From Streptomyces montanisoli (GTDB lineage Bacteria > Actinomycetota > Actinomycetes > Streptomycetales > Streptomycetaceae), in NCBI RefSeq assembly GCF_017813245.1, contig NZ_JAGIQL010000004.1, forward strand, positions 1 through 64,000: a stretch of 64,000 nt of DNA. The letters run 5' to 3'. Positions 35,842 through 44,650 of this stretch are shown here, piece by piece. A model generated the notes under the pieces. The model did no database searches, was not told the origin of the DNA, and was given only the letters and a program-made list of their open reading frames with translations. Position 1 is the first letter of the stretch, and each line of letters starts with the position of its first letter. Position numbers and translations under genes: made by a program.

Positions 35842-36359
35842 GCGACGCGAACCGGCCCCGGGCGCTGCCCGCCGTGGACAGCGCACGCGCGGCGGCGCGC
35901 GGCCTGCGAGCCCTCGCGGTCCCTGTGCTGTGCTGCGCGCTCGCGCTCCTCGGCCTCACCGCGTGGTCGAGGAGCGGTCACGCGGCGAGGCCCAGCCACG
36001 TGACCGTCTCCCAAGGGACCGTCTACCGGCCGCTGCTCGGCGCGCGGACCACCGCCGCGTTCTTCCGGATCGACAACACGGGCCCCACGGACGACACACT
36101 CATCTCGGTGACGTCACCCGCCACAGGACCGGCCGTCCTCGCCAGGACGGTGACCGCGCACCACGCCGGGACGATGCGGATGGGCGGCACCCTCCCCGTC
36201 CCCGCGCACGGCACGGTCCGCATGCACGCCTACGACCGGGACGTCATGGTCCGGCTGCGGCGTCCCCCGCGCTTGGGCGAACACATCGCGTTCGTACTGC
36301 ACTTCGCGTACGCGGGGGACGTCAGGGCCGACGCCGTGGTGATCCGCCCGGGCAGCTGA
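35838..36359 (+). CDS. PCuAC-type periplasmic copper chaperone
   Basis: A 173-residue protein with an N-terminal signal anchor (ALAVPVLCCALALLGLTAWS) and a PCuAC-like beta sandwich. AAFFRIDNTGPTDDTLISV is the typical first half. The metal segment ends HHAGTMRMGG and is followed by VRMHAYDRDVMV, offering Met/His ligands like those of the H-M-x10-M-x21-H-x-M family motif, though spacing is not exact. It would carry Cu(I) outside the membrane, for example to cytochrome oxidase or the exporter. The ATG overlaps the copA stop. Confidence 0.83.
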   Translation: MSDANRPRALPAVDSARAAARGLRALAVPVLCCALALLGLTAWSRSGHAARPSHVTVSQGTVYRPLLGARTTAAFFRIDNTGPTDDTLISVTSPATGPAVLARTVTAHHAGTMRMGGTLPVPAHGTVRMHAYDRDVMVRLRRPPRLGEHIAFVLHFAYAGDVRADAVVIRPGS

Positions 36360-36379
36360 GCCCCATGTCCGCCGGTCCG

Positions 36380-37747
36380 TCAGCGCTTCCTGCGCTCCAC
36401 GTACAGGCGGCCGTCCCGCCGCCCGGTCCACTCCAGCCGCACGACTCCGGCCGCGGCGCCGTCGTCGACGCGTGAGGGATTGGACCAGTAGCCGGCGTTG
36501 GGGTTGCGGAAGAACGTCGACCAGAGGCCGCCGTGGTGGTCCTCGAAGATGTTGTTGTGCCCGGTGCCGACGCCCATGGTCCAGCGCTCGGAGTACGGGC
36601 CCTCGAACGTGTCCGATACGGCGACGACCGCGTCGTACTGGAACTGCGTGCGGCCCGCGCCGCCGGTGTCGTAGGCCTGCCGCACCGTGCCGTCGGCGTT
36701 GACGGACGTCCAGTCCCACGCGCTCTGGACGAGGTAGTACTTGCCGCCGTACTTGAACACGTACACGCCCTCGCGGTACGGCTCGGGCGAGTACGGGTGC
36801 TGCTGGAACGTGGGCAGGTTCGTGCTGGGGACGATGTCCTCCATGTCCTCCCTGAACTTGGCGTACAGGTCGTTGTGGAGCACGAGCCAGGCGTCGTCGC
36901 CCTCGGAGTACATGCTGCCGTCGATGTGGTGGTAGGCACCGGGCTTGATGAACTTCGGCCCACCGATGAACGAGTCTCCGAAGGGCTTGTCGACGTTGCC
37001 CTCGATGAGCCGGTAGGGGCCTTCGACGCCGCCGTCGCTCACCAGCATGAACGAGCCGACCAGTTGGGAGTGGTCGCCCATGCAGGCGACGATGTACCAG
37101 GTGTCGCGGAAGCGGTGGATCTCCGGGGCCCAGACCTCGCCGCGCTTGCCGAACTGGTCGTCGTGCCAGTACTCCTGCCACGGCGCGACGACCGTGCGCC
37201 CGGACTTGTTCTCGTCGGTGAACTCGGGCGACCACACCTTGCCGCGCTCGGCGCCCGGCCGGATCCCGGTCGTGTCGGCGAGCTGCCACGGGCCCTTGAT
37301 GGAGCGGGCGGTCCACACGAAGATGCCGTCGTTCCATGGGGCGGCCGCCTCGAGTCCCGGCATGCGGGTGGTGCCTGTGGCGACGTAGAGCGGGCGGCCG
37401 TCGACGCGGAAGCAGTTGACGTAGAAGTCCCGCATCCAGACCCGGCCGAGCTCCTCGTCGCGGGGCCGCAGTTCGAGCGGGAGGATGTAGGAGTTGTCGT
37501 CACGCGGCCACAGATCGAGCCGGGTGTCGGCGAGGCCGTAGGGCTCGGGGTCGGGCCAGTTGGACAGATGGCGGCCCTTCGACGCGCTTTTCGACGCGGC
37601 GGGCGCGGCGGACGCGGCGCCGGGCGCGGCGGACGCCGACGCGGGCGCCGCCTGGGCCGCGGCGGTGGGCAGCGCCACGGCCGCTCCCACGCCCGCCATA
37701 CCGGCCAACAGGGCGCGTCGGTGGAACCCGCTCTCTGTGCTGGTCAT
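36380..37747 (-). CDS. Secreted glycoside hydrolase, family 43-like
   Basis: A 455-residue exported protein. The signal peptide begins GFHRRALLAGMAGVGAAVALP (two short stretches), a Tat-type RR motif with an Ala-rich end, followed by an Ala/Ser linker to about residue 58. The rest looks like a five-bladed beta-propeller of the GH43/GH32/GH117 clan: DFYVNCFRVDGRPLYVATG, WNDGIFVWTA, VWAPEIHRFRDTWYIV, GPKFIKPGAYHH and GHNNIFEDHHGG. The WAPEIH block is characteristic of GH43-type enzymes acting on arabinose-, xylose- or galactose-containing glycans; exact specificity is unclear. It is divergent from a ROK regulator and may belong to the sulfate-ester locus. Confidence 0.8.
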   Translation of the reverse strand: MTSTESGFHRRALLAGMAGVGAAVALPTAAAQAAPASASAAPGAASAAPAASKSASKGRHLSNWPDPEPYGLADTRLDLWPRDDNSYILPLELRPRDEELGRVWMRDFYVNCFRVDGRPLYVATGTTRMPGLEAAAPWNDGIFVWTARSIKGPWQLADTTGIRPGAERGKVWSPEFTDENKSGRTVVAPWQEYWHDDQFGKRGEVWAPEIHRFRDTWYIVACMGDHSQLVGSFMLVSDGGVEGPYRLIEGNVDKPFGDSFIGGPKFIKPGAYHHIDGSMYSEGDDAWLVLHNDLYAKFREDMEDIVPSTNLPTFQQHPYSPEPYREGVYVFKYGGKYYLVQSAWDWTSVNADGTVRQAYDTGGAGRTQFQYDAVVAVSDTFEGPYSERWTMGVGTGHNNIFEDHHGGLWSTFFRNPNAGYWSNPSRVDDGAAAGVVRLEWTGRRDGRLYVERRKR

Positions 37748-37999
37748 CAGTCACGTTCTCCTTTGTCGGCAGTCCCTGGTCGGCACGGCGCACAGCATGT
37801 GTACGGCTTCTTATTTCCGTCAACACACCGGACGAATAATCCGTGACACCCCGTACCTCGAACCTTCGGCGTACCAGAGTGTTTGCGCAGGTCCCGCGAT
37901 CTGCGGGCAGACCGAACGACCGTGTCACGATTGGATAACGGCGCAGAGGCGGCACTCGAAGCGCCGCCGCACTTCTTCGTGCCTTTTTCTGTCGGAGTG

Positions 38000-38028
38000 T
38001 TGACGGAATTTCCCCGCCTCCCTACGTT
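38000..38028 (+). promoter_or_regulatory. Promoter of the ROK/sulfatase operon, apparently leaderless
   Basis: TTGACG (38000-38005), a 17-base spacer and TACGTT (38023-38028) form a good vegetative promoter. The predicted transcription start (about 38035) coincides with the ATG at 38036, and no ribosome site is present, so the mRNA is probably leaderless. Confidence 0.6.
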
Positions 38029-38035
38029 GACCGGC

Positions 38036-39319
38036 ATGCAGTTGCCCACCGGAGTGCACGTACTGGTCAGGCGCACCCACGAGGACCGTGTGATGCGTGC
38101 CTTGCAGGAGAACGGCGCCATGAGCCGCGGCGAGATCGCCCGGGTCGTCGGCCTGTCGCGCACCACGCTTTCCGAGATCACCGGCAGCCTCCTCCAGCGG
38201 GGCGCCATCGTCGTCGTGGACACCGACGCCTCACGGCGCGCGGGCAGCGGGCGGCCGGCCGAGCGGCTCGCGCTCGACCCGGCGTCGGCGCAGTTCATGG
38301 GCGTCGACTTCGGCCACCGGCGCGTCCACGTCGTCATCGCCGACGCCTCGCACGAGGTCATGGCGTCCGACGCCGTGCGCTACGACGGCTCGGCGTCCTG
38401 GGCGACACGCACCGAGCTGGCGCTCGGTCTCGTCGACCGGCTGAGCGCCGAGTCGGGCATCCACTTCGGCGCGATCCAGGGCATCGGCATCGGCGTGCCA
38501 GGGCCCTACCCGGCCCCTGACGGGCCCGCCGGTTCCGCCGGGCCGCGCGCCGCCTCGAAGGCGCCGGTGCTCCGTCCGGCACCGGAGGGCGTCGACGTGG
38601 CCTTCGCCGAGCGGTTCCACGCGCCGGTCATCGTCGACAACAACACCCGCCTCGCCGCGCTCGCCGAGGCGATCAGCGGCGCCGACAGCGTCGCCGACCT
38701 CGTGTACGTGCGCCTGTCCGACGGCGTCGGCGGCGGGCTCGTCGTCGGCGGCCAGCTGGTCACGGGCTCGGCCGGTCTCGCGGGCGAGCTCGGGCACGTC
38801 ACGGTGGAACCGGCAGGACGGCCGTGCCGGTGCGGCAAGCGCGGCTGCCTGGAGACCGTGGCCTCTGTGCCCGGGATCCTCGCCGCCTGCTGGCAGTTCG
38901 GCCTCCAGCTGGAGAACCTCCAGGACCTCGCCGAGGCCGTGGCCGCCGCGCACCCCGTCGCCGACCGGGTGCTGCGCGAAGCGGCCGCCGCGCTGGGGCG
39001 CGTCATCGGGGCGGCGACGATGACCCTCAACCCCGCCAAGGTCGTCATCGGCGGCGAGATCACCCGGCTCGCGCCCGTCCTCGTGGAACAGGTCGCCGCC
39101 ACGCTCGCCGCCGAACTCTTCCCCGTCGCGTCGGCCGGCCCCGTCGTCGAGGCGGCGCGGCTCTCGGACGACGACGGCGCCATCGGAGCCCTCGCCGCGG
39201 TCTTCCACAACTCGCCCCTGCTGGCGGGATATCCGGAGAGCACCGACGTGAAGGAGGCGACCGATGCCCCCGACGCACCCAACTCCACCACCGAAGGAGC
39301 CGCCCATGTCCGTCCTTGA
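38036..39319 (+). CDS. ROK-family transcriptional regulator
   Basis: A 427-residue repressor-type ROK protein. An N-terminal winged helix (about 15-75, with [20 protein letters not shown]) precedes a sugar-kinase-like fold. The ROK blocks are present: [26 protein letters not shown] and the zinc-binding [10 protein letters not shown]. It likely responds to a sugar or sugar phosphate. The chosen ATG at 38036 fits a leaderless promoter; an open frame extends upstream to 37883 without support. It leads an operon of ABC importer, sulfatase and formylglycine-generating enzyme, so it probably controls uptake and desulfation of a sulfated glycoside. Confidence 0.88.
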   Translation: MQLPTGVHVLVRRTHEDRVMRALQENGAMSRGEIARVVGLSRTTLSEITGSLLQRGAIVVVDTDASRRAGSGRPAERLALDPASAQFMGVDFGHRRVHVVIADASHEVMASDAVRYDGSASWATRTELALGLVDRLSAESGIHFGAIQGIGIGVPGPYPAPDGPAGSAGPRAASKAPVLRPAPEGVDVAFAERFHAPVIVDNNTRLAALAEAISGADSVADLVYVRLSDGVGGGLVVGGQLVTGSAGLAGELGHVTVEPAGRPCRCGKRGCLETVASVPGILAACWQFGLQLENLQDLAEAVAAAHPVADRVLREAAAALGRVIGAATMTLNPAKVVIGGEITRLAPVLVEQVAATLAAELFPVASAGPVVEAARLSDDDGAIGALAAVFHNSPLLAGYPESTDVKEATDAPDAPNSTTEGAAHVRP

Positions 39320-40163
39320 CCAGCAGGGCGCCGAAGCCACGGCCGAGGAGGCGCCCGCGGCGGCCGCCACCACCGACGCGGGGGAGAGCGCCGGGAACGC
39401 GCCGCGGCCGCGGCCGCGCAAGAGCGCGCTGTTCCTCGCCCTGAACGCCCTGTCCATCGCGCTGGGCATCGGGCTGTGGTGGGCCCTGGCGGCCGCGGGA
39501 CTCAAACTGCCGACACCGCCCGAGGTCATATCCAAGGCCGGGACGCTGATCGGGAACGGGACCTACGCCAAGGACGTGTCCGCGAGCCTGATGCGCGTGG
39601 TCGCCGGCTTCGCACTGGGCACGGCAGTGGCCATCCCCGTGGGCTTCCTCATGGGCTGGTACCGCGTGCTGCGCAGCCTGATCGAGCCGTGGATCCAGTT
39701 CTTCAGGACCATCCCGCCACTGGCGATCATCCCGCTGGCCATCGTGGTCATGGGCATCGGCGAGACGCCGAAGATATTCGTGATCTTCCTGGCCTCGTTC
39801 CTCGCCTGCGTCATCTCGACGTTCCAGGGCGTGGTGAACGTCGACCGCACACTCATCAACGCCGCCCGGGTGCTCGGCGCCAAGGACACGACCATCTTCG
39901 CCCGCGTCGTGGTGCCCGCGTCCACACCGTTCATCCTCGTGGGCATGCGGGTGGGCCTCGGCTCGTCCTGGGCGACCCTGGTCGCCGCCGAACTGGTCGC
40001 GGCCCAGCAGGGCCTCGGCTACCGGATGCAGAACGCCGAGCTCTACTACGACCTCCCGACGATCTTCGTCGGCCTCATCTCGATCGGGATCCTCGGCCTG
40101 CTCATGGACCGGCTCCTGCTCCTTGCGGAACGCAAGCTCACCGGATGGCAGGAACGCCGATGA
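39306..40163 (+). CDS. ABC transporter permease, SsuC/TauC/AtsC-like
   Basis: A 285-residue permease of the nitrate/sulfonate/taurine family with six membrane segments and the coupling loop [21 protein letters not shown]. The first 45 residues are an Ala/Glu-rich cytoplasmic tail. The ATG at 39306 has GAAGGAG 7 bases upstream and lies within the 3' end of the ROK gene (14-bp overlap). Members import sulfonates, taurine or sulfate esters; the adjacent sulfatase favours sulfate esters. Confidence 0.9.
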   Translation: MSVLDQQGAEATAEEAPAAAATTDAGESAGNAPRPRPRKSALFLALNALSIALGIGLWWALAAAGLKLPTPPEVISKAGTLIGNGTYAKDVSASLMRVVAGFALGTAVAIPVGFLMGWYRVLRSLIEPWIQFFRTIPPLAIIPLAIVVMGIGETPKIFVIFLASFLACVISTFQGVVNVDRTLINAARVLGAKDTTIFARVVVPASTPFILVGMRVGLGSSWATLVAAELVAAQQGLGYRMQNAELYYDLPTIFVGLISIGILGLLMDRLLLLAERKLTGWQERR

Positions 40164-40963
40164 CCAGCAACGCGGCCAAGATATCCGTCCAAGGCGTCAC
40201 CAAGACCTTCGCGCTGGGACGCGACACGTTCACCGCGCTCGACAACCTCTCCCTCGACATCGCGGACAACGAGTTCGTCACCGTCGTCGGCCCCTCCGGC
40301 TGCGGCAAGAGCACCCTGCTCAACATCCTCGCCGGCCTCGACGAGCCGACCACGGGACGCGCCCTCGTCGACGGCTCACCGGTGTCAGGACCAGGTCCCG
40401 AACGCGGTGTGATCTTCCAGCAGTACGCCCTCTTCCCCTGGCTGACCGTCCGGCAGAACGTCGAGTTCGGCTTGCGGACCGCGGGCGTGCCCAAGGCCGA
40501 ACGCCGAAAGCGCGCCGAGCACTTCATCGCCCTGGTGGGTCTCGAACAGTTCGCCGACGCGCTGCCCAAGACGCTCTCGGGCGGCATGCGGCAGCGGTGC
40601 GCCATCGCCCGCGCGTACGCCGTCGGCCCGTCGATCCTGCTGATGGACGAGCCGTTCGGAGCGCTCGACGCCCTCACTCGCGTCAAGCTCCAGGAACAGC
40701 TCCTCGACACCTGGAGCAAGGAGAAGCGCACCGTCCTGTTCATCACGCACGACGTGGACGAGGCCGTCTTCCTGGCGAACCGGGTGATCGTCATGGCCGC
40801 ACGGCCCGGCCGCATCTATGACGTCGTCGAGGTCGGCGCCCCCGCGCGCGACGAGGACTTCCGCCTCAGCCCCGAGTTCACCGCGCTGCGCAACCGCGTG
40901 TGGCACTCCGTCTACCACCAGGACGGCCGCACCGCCGCCCCCATGCCGTCCAAGACCCACTGA
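40160..40963 (+). CDS. ABC transporter ATP-binding protein, SsuB/TauB-like
   Basis: A 267-residue ATPase with Walker [10 protein letters not shown], signature LSGGMRQR, Walker B ILLMDEP and the His switch [10 protein letters not shown]. The family-typical [11 protein letters not shown] segment follows Walker B. Its ATG overlaps the permease stop (ATGA). Its stop codon falls inside the first of five 16-bp tandem repeats that fill the gap to the binding-protein gene. Confidence 0.92.
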   Translation: MTSNAAKISVQGVTKTFALGRDTFTALDNLSLDIADNEFVTVVGPSGCGKSTLLNILAGLDEPTTGRALVDGSPVSGPGPERGVIFQQYALFPWLTVRQNVEFGLRTAGVPKAERRKRAEHFIALVGLEQFADALPKTLSGGMRQRCAIARAYAVGPSILLMDEPFGALDALTRVKLQEQLLDTWSKEKRTVLFITHDVDEAVFLANRVIVMAARPGRIYDVVEVGAPARDEDFRLSPEFTALRNRVWHSVYHQDGRTAAPMPSKTH

Positions 40964-41038
40964 CCGCTCCCCGCACTGACCGCTCCCCGCACTGACCGCT
41001 CCCCGGACTGACTGCTCCCCGGACTGACTGCTCCCCGA
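40959..41038 (+). repeat. Five 16-bp tandem repeats between ATPase and binding-protein genes
   Basis: Five contiguous copies of ACTGACCGCTCCCCGC: copies 1 and 2 are identical, copy 3 differs in the last base, and copies 4 and 5 also carry a C-to-T change. The array contains the ATPase stop codon and ends just before the GAAGGA ribosome site of the binding-protein gene. Confidence 0.92.
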
Positions 41039-41049
41039 AGGACACACCC

Positions 41050-42051
41050 ATGCGACTCACGACCTCACACCGCGCGTTGGCCGCCGCGGTGGCCTGCCTC
41101 ACCGCCGGCGCCCTGCTGACCGCCTGCGGCGGCGACTCCTCCGGTGGCAAGGGCGGCGAGAAGGTGCGTGTCGGCTACATCGGCGACTTCAACGGCACCA
41201 GCCTGATAGCCATCGCCGACGCCAAGGGCATGTGGGCCAAGCACGGCCTCTCGGCCGACACCAAGGTCTTCACCAACGGCCCCCTGCAGATCCAGGCCCT
41301 CGGTACGAACAACCTCGACCTCGGCTACATCGGCCCCGGCGCGATGTGGCTGCCGGCGTCCGGCAAGGCCAAGGTCGTCGCGATCAACACGCTCGGCGAC
41401 GCCGACCGCGTCATCGCACAGCCGGGCATCACCTCGATGAAACAGCTCAAGGGCAAGACGGTCGCCGTGCCCGAGGGAACCTCGGGGGACATGATCCTCA
41501 CCCTCGCCCTGAAGAACGCCGGCATGACGAAGAAGGACATCAAGACCGTCCCGATGGACCCGTCGACCATCGTCTCGGCGTTCTCGTCCAAGAAGGTCGA
41601 CGCCGCGGGCTTCTGGTATCCGGCCGCCGCGACCATCAAGAAGCAGGTCCCCGGCATGGTCGAGCTGGCCAAGGACTCCGACTTCTCCCAGCAGGTCGCC
41701 TTCCCGACGGCGTTCGTCGCCGGCAACGACTTCGTCTCCAAGAAGCCGAAGGAGGCGAAGAAGGTACTCGCCGTGCTGCGTGACGCCATCGCCTACCGCT
41801 CCGCGCACATGGACGAGTCCATCAAGCTCACCGCCGACAAGCTCGCCATCCCCGAGGACCAGGTGAAGGCGGACGCCTCCAACAACAAGGTGCTCAGCCT
41901 CGGCAAGCTGGACACACTGACCAAGAACGGCACCATCGACAAGTGGCTGACCGGCCTGAACGACTACTTCGTCCAGGCGGGCAAGCTCAAGAAGCCCGTC
42001 GACCCGAAGACGTACTACACCGGCGACCTCTTCACCGGGGCCGGCAAGTGA
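41050..42051 (+). CDS. Sulfonate/sulfate-ester-binding lipoprotein, SsuA/TauA-like
   Basis: A 333-residue lipoprotein with lipobox LLTAC (Cys26) and a mature NMT1/SsuA-type binding fold: VRVGYIGDFNGTSLIAIADAKGMW (in two stretches), LDLGYIGPGAMWLPAS and GKTVAVPEGTSGDMIL. It would capture the substrate for the preceding permease/ATPase pair. Its order after the ATPase, separated by a repeat array, may allow a different expression level. Its stop overlaps the sulfatase GTG, so uptake and hydrolysis are coupled. Confidence 0.9.
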   Translation: MRLTTSHRALAAAVACLTAGALLTACGGDSSGGKGGEKVRVGYIGDFNGTSLIAIADAKGMWAKHGLSADTKVFTNGPLQIQALGTNNLDLGYIGPGAMWLPASGKAKVVAINTLGDADRVIAQPGITSMKQLKGKTVAVPEGTSGDMILTLALKNAGMTKKDIKTVPMDPSTIVSAFSSKKVDAAGFWYPAAATIKKQVPGMVELAKDSDFSQQVAFPTAFVAGNDFVSKKPKEAKKVLAVLRDAIAYRSAHMDESIKLTADKLAIPEDQVKADASNNKVLSLGKLDTLTKNGTIDKWLTGLNDYFVQAGKLKKPVDPKTYYTGDLFTGAGK

Positions 42052-43556
42052 CCCGTACCGCCCCCGCGGGCCAGAACATCCTCTTCCTCATGACCGACCA
42101 GCACCGTGCGGACACCCTCGGCTGCTACGGCAACCCGCTGGCGCGCACCCCGGTACTCGACGAACTCGCCGCGACCGGCACCCGCTTCGACCGCTGGTAC
42201 ACCCCCACCGCGATCTGCACCCCCGCACGGGCCAGCCTACTGACCGGCCAGGCACCCTTCCGGCACAAGCTGCTCGCCAACCGCGAGCGCAACGTCGGCT
42301 ACATCGAGGACCTCGCCGACGACCAGTTCACCTTCTCCCGTGCGCTGCGGGAGAAGGGCTACAACTGCGGCCTCATCGGCAAGTGGCACGCAGGCAACCG
42401 GCGCACCGCCGCCGACTACGGCTTCGACGGGCCCGAACTGCCCGGCTGGCACAACCCGGTGGACAACCCCGACTACCTCGACTACCTCGCGCGGCACGAC
42501 CTGCCGCCCTACCGGATCAGCGACCGGGTCCGCGGCGTCCTGCCGAACGGCGGCCCGGGCAACCTGCTCGCCGCCCGGCTGCACCAGCCGGTGGAGGCCA
42601 CCTTCGAGCACTATCTGGCCACCCGCGCCATCGAGAGGCTGGAGCGGTACGCCGCCGACGCGCGCGAGCGTGAGCGGCCGTTCTTCCTCGCCCTGCACTT
42701 CTTCGGGCCGCACCTGCCGTACATCCTCCCCGACGAGTACTTCGACATGTTCGATCCGGCGGACGTGGAACTGCCGGCGTCCATCGCGGAGACCTTCGAC
42801 GGGAAACCGCCCGTGCAGCGCAACTACAGCGCGCACTGGACCTTCGACACCATGCCGCTCGAACAGACCCGCAAACTCATCGCGGTCTACTGGGGCTACG
42901 TGTCGCTGATCGACAGGGAGATCGGCCGGGTCATGGAGGCCATGGAGCGGCTCGGGCTCGTCGATGACACCGCGGTGTTCTTCACCTGCGACCACGGCGA
43001 GTTCACCGGCTCCCACCGGCTGCACGACAAGGGCCCGGCGATGTACGAGGACATCTACCGCACGCCCGGCCTGCTCCGGGTGCCGGGAGCGCCGGGCGGC
43101 GTCGTGCGGCGCGAGTTCGTCTCCCTGCTCGACTGCACGGCGACCATCCTCGAACTCGCGGGAGTGGACGCGAAGCCCGCGGTCGACTCGCGCAGCCTGC
43201 TGCCGCTCGTCCACGGCGACGAGGTGGAGTGGGACGAGGACATCGTCTGCGAGTTCCACGGCCACCACTTCCCCTACCCGCAGCGGATGCTGCGCGAGGA
43301 CCGGTACAAGCTCGTCGTCAACCCGGACTCCGTCAACGAGCTCTACGACCTCCTGGACGACCCCGACGAGCTGCGGAACGTCTACGCCGACCCGGAGCAC
43401 GCGGAGGTACGCTCACGGATGATGCGCCGGCTGTACGGCGTACTGCGCGAGCGCGGCGACAATTTCTACCACTGGATGACGTCGATGTACGAGGTGGGAG
43501 AGGTGGAACACGACCCGACCCTCAGCGGACTCGACGAATCCACCTACCAGGCGTAG
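42048..43556 (+). CDS. Type I sulfatase (formylglycine-dependent), cytoplasmic
   Basis: A 502-residue sulfatase. The maturation motif CTPARASLLTGQ starts at Cys57, which must be converted to formylglycine by the enzyme encoded next door. Metal ligands are visible in NILFLMTDQHRADT, IGKWHAG and CDHGEFTGSH. There is no signal peptide, so the substrate is hydrolysed inside the cell after import. The GTG start overlaps the lipoprotein stop (GTGA). Sequence alone does not separate aryl, alkyl or carbohydrate sulfatase; the ROK regulator and nearby GH43-like enzyme favour a carbohydrate sulfate. Confidence 0.93.
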   Translation: MTRTAPAGQNILFLMTDQHRADTLGCYGNPLARTPVLDELAATGTRFDRWYTPTAICTPARASLLTGQAPFRHKLLANRERNVGYIEDLADDQFTFSRALREKGYNCGLIGKWHAGNRRTAADYGFDGPELPGWHNPVDNPDYLDYLARHDLPPYRISDRVRGVLPNGGPGNLLAARLHQPVEATFEHYLATRAIERLERYAADARERERPFFLALHFFGPHLPYILPDEYFDMFDPADVELPASIAETFDGKPPVQRNYSAHWTFDTMPLEQTRKLIAVYWGYVSLIDREIGRVMEAMERLGLVDDTAVFFTCDHGEFTGSHRLHDKGPAMYEDIYRTPGLLRVPGAPGGVVRREFVSLLDCTATILELAGVDAKPAVDSRSLLPLVHGDEVEWDEDIVCEFHGHHFPYPQRMLREDRYKLVVNPDSVNELYDLLDDPDELRNVYADPEHAEVRSRMMRRLYGVLRERGDNFYHWMTSMYEVGEVEHDPTLSGLDESTYQA

Positions 43557-43633
43557 CACGGCGGCGCACTGCGCGGGCCCGGTACCGCGCGGTGCGGGCG
43601 CCCCGCCGGGCACGCGACCGAGGACCACGAACC

Positions 43634-44617
43634 ATGACCAGCGAGCACCACCCCTGCTGCACCCCGGCCGCCGCACCGGCCGATCCCGCCGCGTCCGCGC
43701 AGGCATCACAGGCACCACAGCGGATGCCGGAAACCCCCGCCGGAGCCTTCAACAAGCGCGGGCAGGTACTGCTGACCGGCGGCGAGTTCGCCATGGGCGA
43801 CGGCTTCGGCGAGGGGTACCCCGCCGACGGCGAGACGCCCGTCCACGCGGTGCGTCTCCCGTCGTTCCACATCGACGCGACCGCCGTCACCAACGCCCAC
43901 TTCGCCACCTTCGTCAAGGCCACCGGCTACGTGACCGACGCGGAGCGCCACGGCTCCTCCGCCGTCTTCCACCTCGCGGTCGACGCGCCCTCGTCCGACA
44001 TCCTCGGCACCGCGGCCGGAGCGCCCTGGTGGCTCAACGTGCGCGGCGCCCACTGGCGGCGCCCCGACGGCGGGCGCTCCGACACCACGGGCCGCGACAA
44101 CCACCCCGTCGTCCACGTCTCCTGGCACGACGCCGCCGCCTACGCCAGGTGGGCCGGCAAGCGCCTGCCCACCGAGGCCGAGTGGGAGTACGCCGCACGC
44201 GGCGGGCTGTCCGGTCGCCGCTACCCCTGGGGCGACGACCTCACGCCCGGCGGGCGGTGGCGCTGCAACATCTGGCAGGGGCGCTTCCCCGACGTCAACA
44301 CGGCCGAGGACGGCTACCTGACCACCGCACCGGTCAAGGCCTACCGCCCCAACGGCCTCGGCCTGTGGAACACCTCGGGCAACGTGTGGGAGTGGTGCGG
44401 CGACTGGTTCTCGCCCACCTACTACGCCGAGTCCGTCACCGACGCGCCGCGGGGCCCGCAGGCCGGGACGGCACGGGTCATCCGTGGCGGCTCCTACCTG
44501 TGCCACGACTCCTACTGCAACCGCTACCGGGTCGCCGCACGCTCCTCCAACACCCCGGACTCGTCCTCCGGCAACATGGGCTTCCGCTGTGCCAACGACA
44601 AGACGCCGGCCACGTGA
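43634..44617 (+). CDS. Formylglycine-generating enzyme (FGE)
   Basis: A 327-residue copper-dependent FGE that converts the sulfatase CxPxR cysteine to formylglycine. The core from residue 40 closely follows the characterised S. coelicolor-type enzyme as I recall it: GGEFAMGDGFGEGYPADGE, VSWHDAAAYARWAGKRLPTE, NVWEWCGDWFSPTYY. The catalytic Cys pair is Cys290/Cys295 in YLCHDSYCNRYR, and the C-terminal GFRCAND is present. The N-terminal 35 residues contain HHPCCTPAAAP, a near copy of the CTPAR target motif lacking its Arg. It lies 77 bp after the sulfatase gene it most likely activates. Confidence 0.95.
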   Translation: MTSEHHPCCTPAAAPADPAASAQASQAPQRMPETPAGAFNKRGQVLLTGGEFAMGDGFGEGYPADGETPVHAVRLPSFHIDATAVTNAHFATFVKATGYVTDAERHGSSAVFHLAVDAPSSDILGTAAGAPWWLNVRGAHWRRPDGGRSDTTGRDNHPVVHVSWHDAAAYARWAGKRLPTEAEWEYAARGGLSGRRYPWGDDLTPGGRWRCNIWQGRFPDVNTAEDGYLTTAPVKAYRPNGLGLWNTSGNVWEWCGDWFSPTYYAESVTDAPRGPQAGTARVIRGGSYLCHDSYCNRYRVAARSSNTPDSSSGNMGFRCANDKTPAT

Positions 44618-44619
44618 CG

Positions 44620-44650
44620 GGCTGAGCCCTGGCCCCCGGGGCGCTCAGCC
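44620..44650. terminator. Hairpin between FGE and methyltransferase genes
   Basis: GGCTGAGC (44620-44627) pairs with GCTCAGCC (44643-44650), with C/G-rich sequence between. It separates two convergent genes and overlaps the methyltransferase stop codon. Confidence 0.6.

Noticed and set aside
33241..35886. 881-codon open frame on the minus strand
   Set aside because: Antisense to the copper ATPase; Arg/Gly/Pro-rich with no recognisable domain.
40959..41038. Possible CRISPR array
   Set aside because: Units are contiguous 16-bp repeats with no spacers and no cas genes nearby.
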